Positions 22,564 through 32,660 of a DNA stretch of 32,700 nucleotides are shown here, piece after piece. The notes below the pieces were generated by a model. It worked only from the letters and a program-made list of their open reading frames with translations, was not told where the DNA came from and ran no database searches. The stretch lies in assembly GCA_009602725.1 (NCBI GenBank), contig WELB01000188.1:44413-77112 (forward strand), given 5' to 3'. Position numbers and translations under genes: made by a program. This DNA comes from Spirogloea muscicola. Its lineage: Eukaryota; Streptophyta; Zygnematophyceae; Spirogloeales; Spirogloeaceae. Every line of letters begins with the position of its first letter. Positions within the stretch are counted from its first letter, which is position 1.

Positions 22564-22955
22564 GGCCAGCCATAATCAGCCGACTGGCTGAAAGCCTCAC
22601 TGTTGAGCGAGGCAGCAGCTCTTCTGCGTATCGGCACTCACCAACATTACAGAGTGCGTCAAGCACAGCCGTTGTCATTCTTACACCTATTGGACGCGAT
22701 TCTTTGGATGCTGTCATTACAGACCCAGTACATGCTGAGAGTGACTTGCTATCTCAACGAGCGCCGACTCAGGTCAATGATGGCAGATACTTTGCACAGC
22801 GAGAAAGAACCTATGGCCACGGGCTCGAAGAGGGGAACATACTGATCAATTTGACTAGCATAAGATCTGCAACTGAACGTAACGGTACAGCCTGAAATTC
22901 CTGGAGGTATACGTACTGCAAAATTGTTGCCACGCAAACACGCAAAGAAGCAGTG
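22564..22955. other. Intergenic region between convergent genes
   Basis: About 390 bases between the YAE1-like stop (plus) and the FAD oxidoreductase stop (minus), so the genes converge. The short open frames here have no recognisable or splice-consistent continuation. Nothing else was seen. Confidence 0.5.
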
Positions 22956-25196
22956 TCATCTACTGGTCATAATTGGCACACGGGAGGCAGCCTGTAGCAG
23001 GGCTTGCGCTGCCCGCTTGCCCGAGACAAGGGCGCCATCGAATGTTGCCGAGTCCCGGTGGTCGCCACACACGTACAGGGTTCCATCGAGCTGCACAGCT
23101 CGTTGGAGATCCGTGGGCGGCCTCTGGTCTGGCTGCGCAAATGGTATTCTGTATGTCCGTAGGTGCTGCCATGCTGCAACATTCATGTCGCCAAACCATG
23201 CGGCCAGCTCCGACTTCACAATATTCTCCAGCTCGGCATCACTTGACTCCTTGTGGAGGCCGATGAGGGAGACAGAGACGAGCATCTTGCCCGCTGGTGC
23301 ATATGATGGCGCCACGGCACTGATGAAGCACATGTTATTGACAATGCCCTGGTCTGTGCCGTTGAGGTACAAGATTGGAAGGTGACGGCCATCACCGTCT
23401 GCCTCAAAGTAGAGGCATACGGTGCTGCGGGGCTGCGAAGTGTCCTTGGACGGTGTTTGAGCAAGCTCGTTGCCCAGCAGACGCACCGCCTCGGGCCCTT
23501 CCACTGCCACAACCACGCCAAGTGAAGCCCGGAATGTCCCCTGGCATGTCTGCACCTCTCGTGGCTGCCGTTCATTGGCTGGCCCAATGCTCTCGACCTT
23601 TGTGTGTAGGCGCACGCAACCGTCAGGGAGGCCCGCGGCCAGCTGCTCGGAAATTGCACCAATGCCCTGCGCAGGCAGCGTGTTGGCTCCAAGCGCGAGC
23701 ATCCGCAGCACAAAGTCCAGCAACCTGTGGACAAATGGGGTTCACACCACATCAAATCCTGCAATGTGGGAAACCTGGACTGCAGTCTCATTAGAACAGC
23801 CTGTGTAACAGCCCCTGCAAACACTGAGAGGCCTCCATGGCCGAGCTAGCCGGTCGGGGTGCCCCGCTAAGAGTCCGCAGTTCACTTCGCACGGGCCTAG
23901 GCAAGCCAAAGCTCATCAGTGGTCAGCGTGCAGCACCTGGATGTGGTGCTCAGGGACCTGTCGAAGAATATGCCGCCCAGAAACGGCCTGAAGAAGCGGT
24001 CGACCATCTTTGCGCCACCATCACAGAATGTGCACAATTGTAAGAGACGGGAGACAGTCCAAGGCGACTGACAGCCGGCGTTTCACTGCAATATGGCTCT
24101 TCCGACCACATTGGATGCCCAATGATGTATCCGAAGGCCATTGAAGCGCCCATGAGCTCAAGAGAGTATACTGTAGGCAAGGTCAGGCGGGCGCATCCAA
24201 GCCTTTTTCACCTGAGGTGAGAAGCCGTCAGTCTCCAGGCGCTCCTTGATAGTCGTCTCTGCCCTGGCGAATGCGTCTGCTGGGCTTGTTGCAGCCGCCT
24301 GCCAGTACCACAGAAGCAGATGCCGCAAGTCAGAGGAAAGCATGGCTGGACATCAGACAGCATTGCCAAACTCCAGCGACCAGCCGGAGCTTGTTGGGTG
24401 TCGATTACCGAGATGCCGGAAGGGAAAGTGTAGCACCTCAGCAGCGGCGCACCTTGAGGCGGGCGACGCCAACGCGGAGCTTGTCCAGCGGAGAGCCAAT
24501 GGGGTTGGCGAGCGAGGCGAGGCCGTCGAGCAGGTGGCGGAAGGGGTCGGCGACCCTGTGCCAGCGGAGGGGGGTCAGAGCCGCCGGCTGCCGAACGCAC
24601 GAGCAACCGAGGCATCGGAGGCACGGCTGCAGCGGTCGCACCTGTGGAAGGAGCCGTTCCACCAGACCTCCGCGCCGGCGTAGAACGGCCGCAGGTCCAG
24701 CGCGCCATAGTCCAGCACCTCTCGCGCCTCAGGGTACGCTGCGGCAGAGTCAAGGGTATAGGGTTAGATTTTAGGGTTAAGATATAGGGCTTACGGCCCA
24801 GTTGAGCGGCGCTCTGCAGTTGCATGGCTATGGCCAGCCAGCGGAGCCCAACAAAGGCCGGCGGCGCGGGTCCTAAACCCGTACCCTAAACCCTACCCCT
24901 AAACCCACCAGAGAGGAAAATTTGGAAGCCGCGGTCGAGGAGGAAGCCGGCGACGGCGTCGGTGCGGACGCGGCCGCCGACGCCGTCCGAGGCCTCCAGG
25001 ACGGCGACGCGGGCGCCGTGCCGAGCCAGCTCCCGGGCCGCCGCCAGGCCCGCCAGGCGCCCGCGCCCGCCACCACCACGTCCACGCCGCCCGCTCTTCC
25101 GGGGGGAGCTGCCTGCGCGCCACGTGGCGGCTCCAGCGTCTTACGTGGACCGGGAGGGGGGATGTAGCGCGCGAGGCGCAGCCATGCGCAAGGCAC
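22956..25196 (-). CDS. FAD-dependent amine-oxidase-like oxidoreductase (plant FAD/NAD(P)-binding family), apparent frameshift
   Basis: Substrate unknown; the fold family includes phytoene desaturase, protoporphyrinogen oxidase and PYROXD2-like proteins. Exons: 25196-24909, 24738-24642, 24555-24453, 24298-24212, 24007-23937, 23724-22956, about 470 residues. The N-terminal Rossmann strand VDVVVAGAG is followed, in a different frame, by LAGLAAARELARHGARVAVL and EASDGVGGRVRTD. An indel near 25050-25065 (two extra bases or one missing) therefore breaks the frame. Later landmarks are YPEAREVLDYGALDLRPFY, VADPFRHLLDGLASLANPIG, RFFRPFLGGIFFDRSLSTTS, LALGANTLPAQGIGAI and, near the C-terminus, YVCGDHRDSATFDGALVSG, the usual FAD-closing motif. 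The leader before the Rossmann fold is short and Arg/Pro-rich, so a plastid or mitochondrial transit peptide is possible. Splice phases agree from exon 1 onward. Confidence 0.85.
24739..24908 (-). repeat. Intron with telomere-like sequence at both ends in inverted orientation
   Basis: First intron of the FAD oxidoreductase gene (170 bases). On the coding strand it opens GTGGGTTTAGGGGTAGGG with further GGGTTTAGG units. It closes with AACCCTAAAATCTAACCC shortly before the GCCGCAG acceptor. The two ends are thus partly complementary and could pair. Splicing joins FQIFLS and AYPEAREVL in frame. Confidence 0.75.
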
Positions 25197-25379
25197 GTGA
25201 CAAGCGTGCTCGCAGCCACTGCCACCGGCACCGGGAGGGGGCAGAGGGGGTCAACGGCCTGCCAAGAGCGCGCCACGTGGTGCACTGCAGTTGCACATCA
25301 CCGCCGGCTGCCCAGCTTTGCCGGGCAGCGCTTGTATGGCAAGCCAGGAGATGAAAGACAACAATTTCCTCCAAAACTG

Positions 25380-25480
25380 GGGGGCAGCCGAGCAAGAATT
25401 GGCTCTCCCAAAGGGGGCAAGGGCTGTGATATGCATGCCGGAAAGAAGTTGACAAAGGCAGTTGAGAAAGGGCAGCCCCA
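25380..25480 (-). repeat. Dispersed hairpin repeat, module B copy 2
   Basis: On the minus strand it reads GTCAACTTCTTTCCGGCATG, a short loop, CACAGCCCTTGCCCCCTTTG and GGAGAGCCAATTCT. The left stem arm is mutated relative to the other copies. It lies in the head-to-head interval between the FAD oxidoreductase (minus) and the unrecognised membrane protein gene (plus), so it is part of their shared 5' region. Confidence 0.65.
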
Positions 25481-25567
25481 AGAGCGTTGACAAAACGGGA
25501 CTCCACGAGCGCGGCGCGGCGAGCTGAGCCCCACCTGGTCCGTCGCGCCGCCTGCCGCAGGCCTGCG

Positions 25568-26878
25568 CAGGGCGAGGAGGCCGCCGGCGACGGCGGCGAG
25601 GCGTGCGGCTCCGCCGTGAGCGTGTCGTCCCGGCCGTGGCAGGGCTCCGAGGTGCGGCCGTCGCTCTCACACCATCGTGCATGTGCCAAGCAGGCCTCTG
25701 ACGCTGGCGCCGACGACGAGTCGCCGCAGGCGCCGACGGCGACGCCGATGCCGGCGCCGTCGCCGCCGCTGCTGCTCCGCTCAGCGCCGCGTCTCCTGGG
25801 GCCCAGCAGGTGGAAGACATCCGCACGGTGCGCGAGGAGGCGGCGGCGCTGGCACTGCGGATTGGGGAGCTCCACGCGCAGGATGCGGCAGAGCTGCGCC
25901 GCGCCGCGGCGCTGCTCCGCCAGCACGTCGTCACGCTCGAGGCAGAGGTGCAGGTGAGCGCTCACAGCAGCCACGTTACCGCTGCTGCGCAGCAGGATGT
26001 AGCCGACCGACCCTTGGGGCCGCAGAGAACGGTCCTCAATGCCCCGAAAGCCTGACCTGAAGGCCTTCACGTCTCTGGCTCGGCAGATCTTCGACATGCA
26101 GCTTTCCTCGCCGTCCGGCAACGCGCGCGGCCTCTGGTTGCTCGCAGCTGCGACGGCCCACTTGGGGGCCCTGTGGGCTGTTTCCACAGCGCTGCCTGCT
26201 TACAGGAGCCAGGTGGTCACATATATCCAGGCCCTCTGGTCAAGAGGTAGGCGCCGTCGTACTTAGAGCTTCGAGTGTAACCAGGAGGCTTGGACCATGA
26301 TATATGAGCTCGTGCCAAGATGCACGCAGTAGAGGAGGTCGATGTTACCCATGAGAGCCGTTGTAAGTGACCTAACTTTCCCCTGCAAAGCAGTCCTGCA
26401 GAAACACCACAAGCCACTAGGCGCTTGCTAACTTCACTATGTAGCCTGCCTGCCTGAGGAGCTGACAGGTGTGCTCACTGGCACACTTTCTGTTGTTGGC
26501 AGCACTTCCGCAAAGTCACCACCGCAGGCGGGCTGCGCAGGCTGGAACAGTCGCTTTTGTGACAGTGTTGGCAGCTTGGTTGCTCTTGGGCTGCCAAAAG
26601 CGCACCCGAAAGACGCACAGGGTGAGCTTGACCGAGCTCCTCAATGTCTGCCTGTCTTGCACGCTCTTTTGGAGTCAATTCACATTTGCCTGTCACTCAT
26701 GTAACATCTTAAAAAGCTGTCAGCCCAATACAATAACATTTCAACTTTCTCATTGCACCAGGTGCAATCCGGAAAGTTGCACGATCAGTGGAGACTGATT
26801 CTGGAACGAGTTGCCATTTTGAACTCACTGTGTCAAGATGGCAGTTCAGAGACTCCAGCGTTGAGTCTAAACAAGTAG
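25568..26878 (+). CDS. Unrecognised small protein with coiled coil and two predicted TM segments (N-terminus unresolved)
   Basis: I do not recognise the family. Exons consistent in phase are 25810-25953, 26087-26246, 26503-26621 and 26762-26878 (stop TAG). A probable upstream exon ends at 25618 with the donor GCC|GTGAGC and may begin at an acceptor near 25560, but I found no in-frame ATG, so the start is unknown. The parts seen are an Ala/Glu/Leu-rich helix (REEAAALALRIGELHAQD...), predicted to be a coiled coil; a hydrophobic stretch GLWLLAAATAHLGALWAV; a second one TVAFVTVLAAWLLLGC followed by the basic stop-transfer run QKRTRKTHR; and a tail with QWRLILERVAILNSL. This pattern suggests an organelle or ER membrane protein, but that is inference. 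Transcribed divergently from the FAD oxidoreductase. Confidence 0.55.
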
Positions 26879-27488
26879 AGGCTTTCCTTGTAAGGCCGTT
26901 CATGGTGCAGTAACGTGGATTGGATGCATTAGTGAAAGGCTAGACCCAGCTTTTACATCACAATTGCTGCTCAACAATGACAGCATTGTGTCTTGTGAGT
27001 AGAGGCCTGCACTGGAAATGCTTGCTGTGCATAGTCACGATGCCGCTGGCACAACTGCAGTGCTACTTTGGGGACACAACTCTAGCCACAAGGTCCAGAC
27101 AAGGATGGCAGGAGGCCTGAACGGGTCCAAGTGGTGTATGAGCATGCGAGAGAAAGGAAAATCTCATGAAATAACTGCAAACTGGAAACTTGGAAACTCT
27201 CATCAAACTCTCAGGGAATTCTCAACCTATAGGGGCCTGAGGATACTGGTGACGGCCGTCCAAGCCGAAAGCAATAGGTGCAGAAGAGTTACTGCAGATA
27301 CTCTGAAGGGAAGAGTTGACAGGGGAGAACATGCCTCATTGGCCCAGGCTTGCAGCACTCAATGGCCAGTGCTTCATCTGAAAGATATGGCAAGAAGGCT
27401 GGCAACTGCCTTGGAATGATGAAAGCAGCCACTGTGTAGCGTCCTGTACAGACAATCACTGGCTCTTTTGTGTGGGGCAGCCGGACTG
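26879..27488. other. Convergent intergenic region
   Basis: About 610 bases between the stop of the coiled-coil/TM gene (plus) and the stop of the UBP1-like gene (minus). A plus-strand open frame at 27018-27419 looks unlike protein and has no neighbours to splice to. I see no repeat of the dispersed family here. Confidence 0.5.
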
Positions 27489-30400
27489 CTAAAACAGCTC
27501 ATAAGCTGGGTCCAGGACCTGCAACAAGTCTCGAAGAGTGCCGTCACGGCTACTGCCAGTAACCACTCCAGGGCCAAGAATGTAGGGTTCGGTCGCTTTG
27601 CAAAACTACAATCTGGCTGCGGTCAATAATATAATTGGTGCAAGTGCGGGACGGGCACTAGTATGTCAGACTGTGTGTACGTGTGGTCGATACTGGCGCA
27701 GCCCATGCCAGTGTGCTGTAGTGAGTGCGAGAGCAGAGGTGGGAGGGATCGGGGGCGGCTGGTCAGCCCTTGGGACATGCTGAGCTGCTGGCGGTGGTAT
27801 GCCATCAAGGTGCCAGGCGCTAGGCTGGCCATGGGGCCCACGACGGATTGATATAAGCCTATGCTGGTTGGTGGGGGTGGAGGAGGTGGAAGCCCTTGCG
27901 AGTTGGACGTCAGAGCAGATGCCGGTGTTGGCTTGCTACCCCAGGAGCACTGCAGATCAAGAAAGCTGATCTGCTCATTCGCATGCGGCATGTACTAATA
28001 AGCAGGCGCAAATTCGGATGGTATGATGGCCAGAATATGCAAAGGACTTGATGCAACATGCAAAGTCACCTACAATTGGGCATGACAACCTGTGCACCAG
28101 CTCCTGAAAGGAGTATGTCAGCAGTGACTAGAGAGACAATTAAGAGAGATCAATGGCTGCTGTGCATTACCTTTACAGATTTTCCGCGAATGACTCGACC
28201 ATTTGCTTGTTGTATTGCAGACGCGGCCTCGTCGTGTGTTTGATATCGTACAAAACCAAAGCCCTTGTCTCTCTGCACCCTGACCTCTTCTATAACTCCA
28301 GCTCCTATACAGTAAAACTGCCTATGCAACTCTGTTTGTGTCACCTGCGTGATGTGGCGAAGCAATTGAGAGCTGACAATATTACTGGCCACAAGCAAGT
28401 GAATGGCTACTGCAGTGCACTTGTGGCACTGACAATAGGTAAATAGAAGGATAAGGAAGTGAAGCCAAGCTCATGCTATAAGGTCAGTGCCTATGCTGGC
28501 TGACCACGATGAAGAAGTGTGTCCATGACACGCCATACATGTCAATTTGAGGCACAGAGAAGAAAGTATACCTCATGAGCCAGATTGCCAACATACACAG
28601 TAGTATACTGAGGCCCACTCTGCATTTCTTCTGCTTGACCTTCATGCTGCCGTTCCTCGCCAATAGGTCTGTCTGTCATCACATTGTCCAAAAGAGTTCT
28701 ACACTTGAGAGTATGTGTGCACGAGGCCGGGGTGGTCCATGGGTTGCAAATGTTTGACACTAAGAGGTACCGAATTCCACTCAAAGCGGGCCTGATCACA
28801 ACTCATCCAAGTGTTTGCCTGACCAGACGTTCCATGTACCTGCAGCCATGTCATCAGCGGCCTGCCCTTCGCCTCCAGACGAAGATGAGACATTCTCACT
28901 GCTCATCAGCTCTTCATCGGGACCTAGATTTGATTTGGTGGCCCAATTACAGCGTATGAGCCTGCTGCCGAGCCATTTGCCTGCACAGTGTAACACAGGT
29001 GTCATCAAAATGTCTCTTACATCGTGGATCTGCAACCTTTGATCACTTTAGTCCGTATTTTGGCTTACGGAACCATTGTCAGTGTAGTAGTCAAGATGAG
29101 GGGTGAGTGCAAGTCAATTGAGCTGTCCAGAAGTGCTGCAGACTTTGCTGATCACGTAAAATGCGTCAAGGAGGTCAGATGTTGTAATGATCTCTACCCG
29201 TCATCTCAGTGATGGCTGCCTCAGCGTCCTGTTGGAGCAGCACCACCGTTAAGGTCATTAGGGCTGCAGTTGCTTGGTTGTCAGCAAATGTCATCTTGCT
29301 CTTTGACTTGGATGCCTACTGCCACGCATGCACGTGCCGATCACGTGCCGATCGCCACCTCTACAGGAGCGCCACTGATTTAATATGTCCAGTTCTTCTG
29401 TTCCCCTTACAGTTCCCAACGTTTCAATGGACAAGAGCTTAGCAATAGTACCAATTGCATCCTGAAGGACACAAAGCCGAAGCCTCTCGAGCGGCCAGAT
29501 CGTTGGTCCCACATGACTCTTGCATCTCTGCACATGTAGACTTACTTTGGCCTTAGAAAGGGCAGGAGTTGTCACAGGTCCTATGTCCAGTCCATCTTCT
29601 ACATGCTGTAGTCCAAGCCAAGCTAGCTTACCTCATGATCACACAAGGCAGATCAAAACTTGGACCAACCATGTTTCTTGAATCTAGTCATTAGAGGCAG
29701 CACAGGCCCCACCCAGGTGCATCATACTAATTCGTCCTTGTTGACAAGCCTCTCAATTTCTGAGTGCGTTCTTTGGATACTTACGAGCAACTGAGATAGA
29801 TGCTGAAGGCTGCATAGAGACTGGCATCAGTGATCTCCGGCGAAAGATCTCCCACAAATATGCTGAAATGACCTGCACTATGGACACATTGACAAGGCTA
29901 TCATGCAAGCCAATGCTGGATTGAGCAATGATGCAATGAAAGGCAGGCTCGAACATCCATCGCTGAAGTCTATCATGGAGTCGTCACGTCCTCCTTTCCG
30001 TTCGAAAGGAGGCGTAGTTGTGCGAAAGAAAATGCACGATGCAACCAGCTGTCTTCCTTTGCCAGACACTGAGCTCCCACCTGTAGTGTCCTCCCTTTGG
30101 CCGCTTGCATAAGCCCAGTTGACCTTGATAGCCTGTCCTAACCTATTTGTGTAACCAGCTGGAACAAGATCAGTGGAGCACCTGCTCACTGCGACTAGCT
30201 GTAGTGGATCGGTGATCCTTGCAAAGTATCAGCACCACAACTATGACAAGATTTGTAGCATCGTTTTGGCCAAAGATTGCCAAGCATAACTGCCCGGCTC
30301 GAAGCACACTGCGTATGTAACTCGTGGTGGCTCAAGGAATGCCAAGGACATCACGAACGTACAGTTGCCTGCCATTGAGGGTGAGCAGTGCAGCTGCAGC

Positions 30401-31748
30401 CACCTGGTGATCAAAGAAGTCAACGAAGCCATACGATGACTGTAGAAGCCAATAAAAGCAAGTCAGTCCAGCAATTGTCAGCACGCCTGCGAGTCTGGAA
30501 AGTCACTATGTAGCACAGCTTGAAAAGATGCCCCAAGGTAGGTCGTCACAGGCAGGTTGGAGTCTCGGTAATGCCTGACAAGATAGTGCACTGCGCCGTG
30601 CAGCTGTAGCAGTACGTAGACAGTGACCAATATGGCTGTTGTTATTGATTTGACGCGAGCAGCTCGTGAAATTGAGCAGGACATGCACCTACAGCCGCAT
30701 GGTGTTGAGAATCATACCTTCTCTTTCCTGATCAATTTGCATCCCTCTAAGGGTCCAATGCTAGAGAACAGCTCCACAAGTAAAGCATCTGTCACCTTTG
30801 GATGTACGTTCCCAACATACCTGCCAGAAGTCATACATGTCAAGATCACCTTTGCATAAGCTGCCCTGCCAGTGCGCTTACTAAGTCATCGACATTGAGG
30901 ACTGCCTACGTACTCCAGGGGTCACAAAGTGCTTGCTGGACAGGCTGGATGTGCTAGCTACATGCTGAAGCTGGTCCTGCCCGGCCGCCTAATTTCATTT
31001 GCCGACATAGCGTGACTCGGTACAACGAAATAAGTGAGAGCTTTACATTTTGGAATATGTAAGATTGCTACTTAGATTAGACTGCAAAAGTCACTTGTAC
31101 GGTCAGGCCAAGCAAGCACAGTCTGGAGCAGATATCTACAGTAGGCCAACTGGTAAGCATTGCCGGCATAGTCTGCTACTACATGTGTCATCTAGTCAGG
31201 CCAACCATCTCAAGCTTCGGAGACCATTGTTGAGTACTTGTCACCAGTGAAACGACATCAACCATTCTTGACCATATTGCCACTGCCTTCGAGCGACCAA
31301 ATTGCTTGCTTGGAAGGGCGCGACTTTGTCAGCTGAACTTTGGAGTTGACTTACACACTGCGGCAAGCTGTGGCGTCAAAACCAGGAGGGAGATTTCCGC
31401 TGGGAATGGGCTCCACCTGTGACAGGGATGAGCTATAAGAATGAGCAATGAGAGATGATTGTGTGCGTGAGATGTCATGCACGTGTGGTTGGGGCCTGCC
31501 TCGGCAATCCAGGGATGCAGTGTTTTACGTGCAGGACCGACGGCAACTCCGTCTCACTTCTGCCCTTACGAGTGACTGGCTCGGTTGGCAGCCTCTCTGC
31601 AGACCTGCGGCATGGCGGGGAGCAGTGCGGGGTGGTACAGCGGCTGCCCCGGTATCATCGCCGCCTGCTGGGCCGCGATGCCGGCCGGCGGCTTCAGCCG
31701 CTGGAAGTGCAGCTGCTGCTGCTGCTGCTGGTCGACCACAGCGTACAT
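27489..31748 (-). CDS. UBP1: UBP1-like oligouridylate-binding protein with three RRMs (TIA-1-type)
   Basis: Plant UBP1 proteins bind U-rich introns and 3' UTRs, enhance splicing, stabilise mRNA and join stress granules. Thirteen exons (31748-31605, 31416-31355, 30820-30718, 30439-30363, 30142-30081, 29872-29785, 29527-29452, 29228-29198, 28980-28840, 28672-28572, 28344-28171, 27949-27694, 27595-27489) give one frame of 473 residues. The N-terminus has a six-Gln run and the family signature [23 protein letters not shown]1 shows [14 protein letters not shown] and SSYGFVDFF, then [20 protein letters not shown]2 shows [17 protein letters not shown] and SRGFGFVSF, ending [19 protein letters not shown]3 shows [11 protein letters not shown] and KGFGFVRY. 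A Pro-rich stretch follows CSWGSKPTP. The last exon uses a CAAAG acceptor, chosen because it restores frame to a stop; other C-termini are possible. Exon 8 is only 31 bases. Confidence 0.93.
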
Positions 31749-32339
31749 GGCACGCCTTGCGCCGCAGCTCGCCAACGCTGCCCAGCCGCCGCCGGCGGCG
31801 CGGGCAATGTCTGCTCTGCGCGCGGGCGGGGCGGCGGCAGCAGAGGATGGCGTGCCGCAATCCGCGCGACGGCGCGGGGGCTGGCGGCGGCGCGGGCGGG
31901 CCGAGGGGGGGCTGGCCCGCCGGGCAGACTTGCGGGGCGAGGCTGGCCTCGCGGAGAGCCGAGGGGAAGGGCGCGCCCAGGGCTGTTGACTTCCCGGGAG
32001 GGCGGGCGCGCTCTCCCTCCTCCGGGCCTGCCGACACAGCCCCCTCCCGCCGTCGGCGAGCCGCGCCGCCGTCGGGCCCGACGGCGGGCCCCGATCCGCC
32101 CCGCGGCGGCCGCCCGCCCCGAAACTTCGGCGGCGCCTCGCCGGGGCTTCGAATGACCGGGGAGGGGTCGCCCGCCCGCCGGCACGGCTGGGCGGAAAGT
32201 GGCTCCCCCAAAAGGCTGGGCCGGCGGCCGCGGCCCGCCGGCCGCCCTCGTGCACGCAGCCACTCGGCCCGCTCGCTGCCTGACGGCCCAGCCCCGCGGA
32301 CGGCGACCAATCTTTCGTCACTGGCGCCAACCGTCACCG
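31749..32339. other. GC-rich 5' flank of the UBP1-like gene
   Basis: About 590 bases of very GC-rich sequence upstream of the UBP1-like start codon, probably its promoter and 5' UTR. Long open frames exist here on both strands and in several frames at once, which is expected when stop codons are scarce in GC-rich DNA. None is recognisable. No TATA box is evident close to the start codon. Confidence 0.55.
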
Positions 32340-32660
32340 AGAAGTGGCTCTCCCAATGGGGGCAAGGGCTGTATAAAAATAAAAATAAACATAAGAAAAA
32401 AGAAAATCCAGCCCGGAAAGAATTGACAAAGGGATGTTCGCGCCCATAGAGAAGAGGAAGGAAAGGCGCGCGGGGCGCATGAAATGGAAAGGGAGGCCAA
32501 TTCAAGCCAATACACAGTTCAAGCAGAAGAGGGGCTGGCAAAGCCAGCCTAAAAAAGAATGGACAATGTCCAAAGCCAAAGAAAGAGCAAGCGCGGCCAG
32601 ATTAACTGGTGGCTGGGAGAGGCCAGCCCAAAAGAATGGACAAGGTCTGAAGGAGTCGGA
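32340..32660 (-). repeat. Composite dispersed repeat: hairpin modules A and B plus a divergent module
   Basis: Read on the minus strand from 32660: the CAGACCTTGTCCATTC hairpin (matching 20808), then CTTTGGCTTTGGACATTGTC with the hairpin GGCTGGCTTTGCCAGCCCC, then CTCTTCTCTATGGGCGCG, then CAATTCTTTCCGGGCTGG with an A/T-rich loop (plus strand 32372-32407, TAAAA-like units), CAGCCCTTGCCCCCATTGGG and AGAGCCACTTCT. This is the most complete copy, with modules in the order A then B. No LINE coding fragment is visible inside the window; it could lie beyond the right edge. Confidence 0.75.

Noticed and set aside
31713-31732. CAG repeat as an expandable microsatellite
   Set aside because: Only about six glutamine codons in the usual Gln-rich N-terminus of UBP1-type proteins; unremarkable.
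31448-32541. Long open frames (over 330 codons) on both strands upstream of the UBP1-like gene
   Set aside because: They overlap each other on opposite strands in very GC-rich DNA, translate to Arg/Pro/Ala-rich low-complexity sequence, match no family and run into the dispersed repeat.
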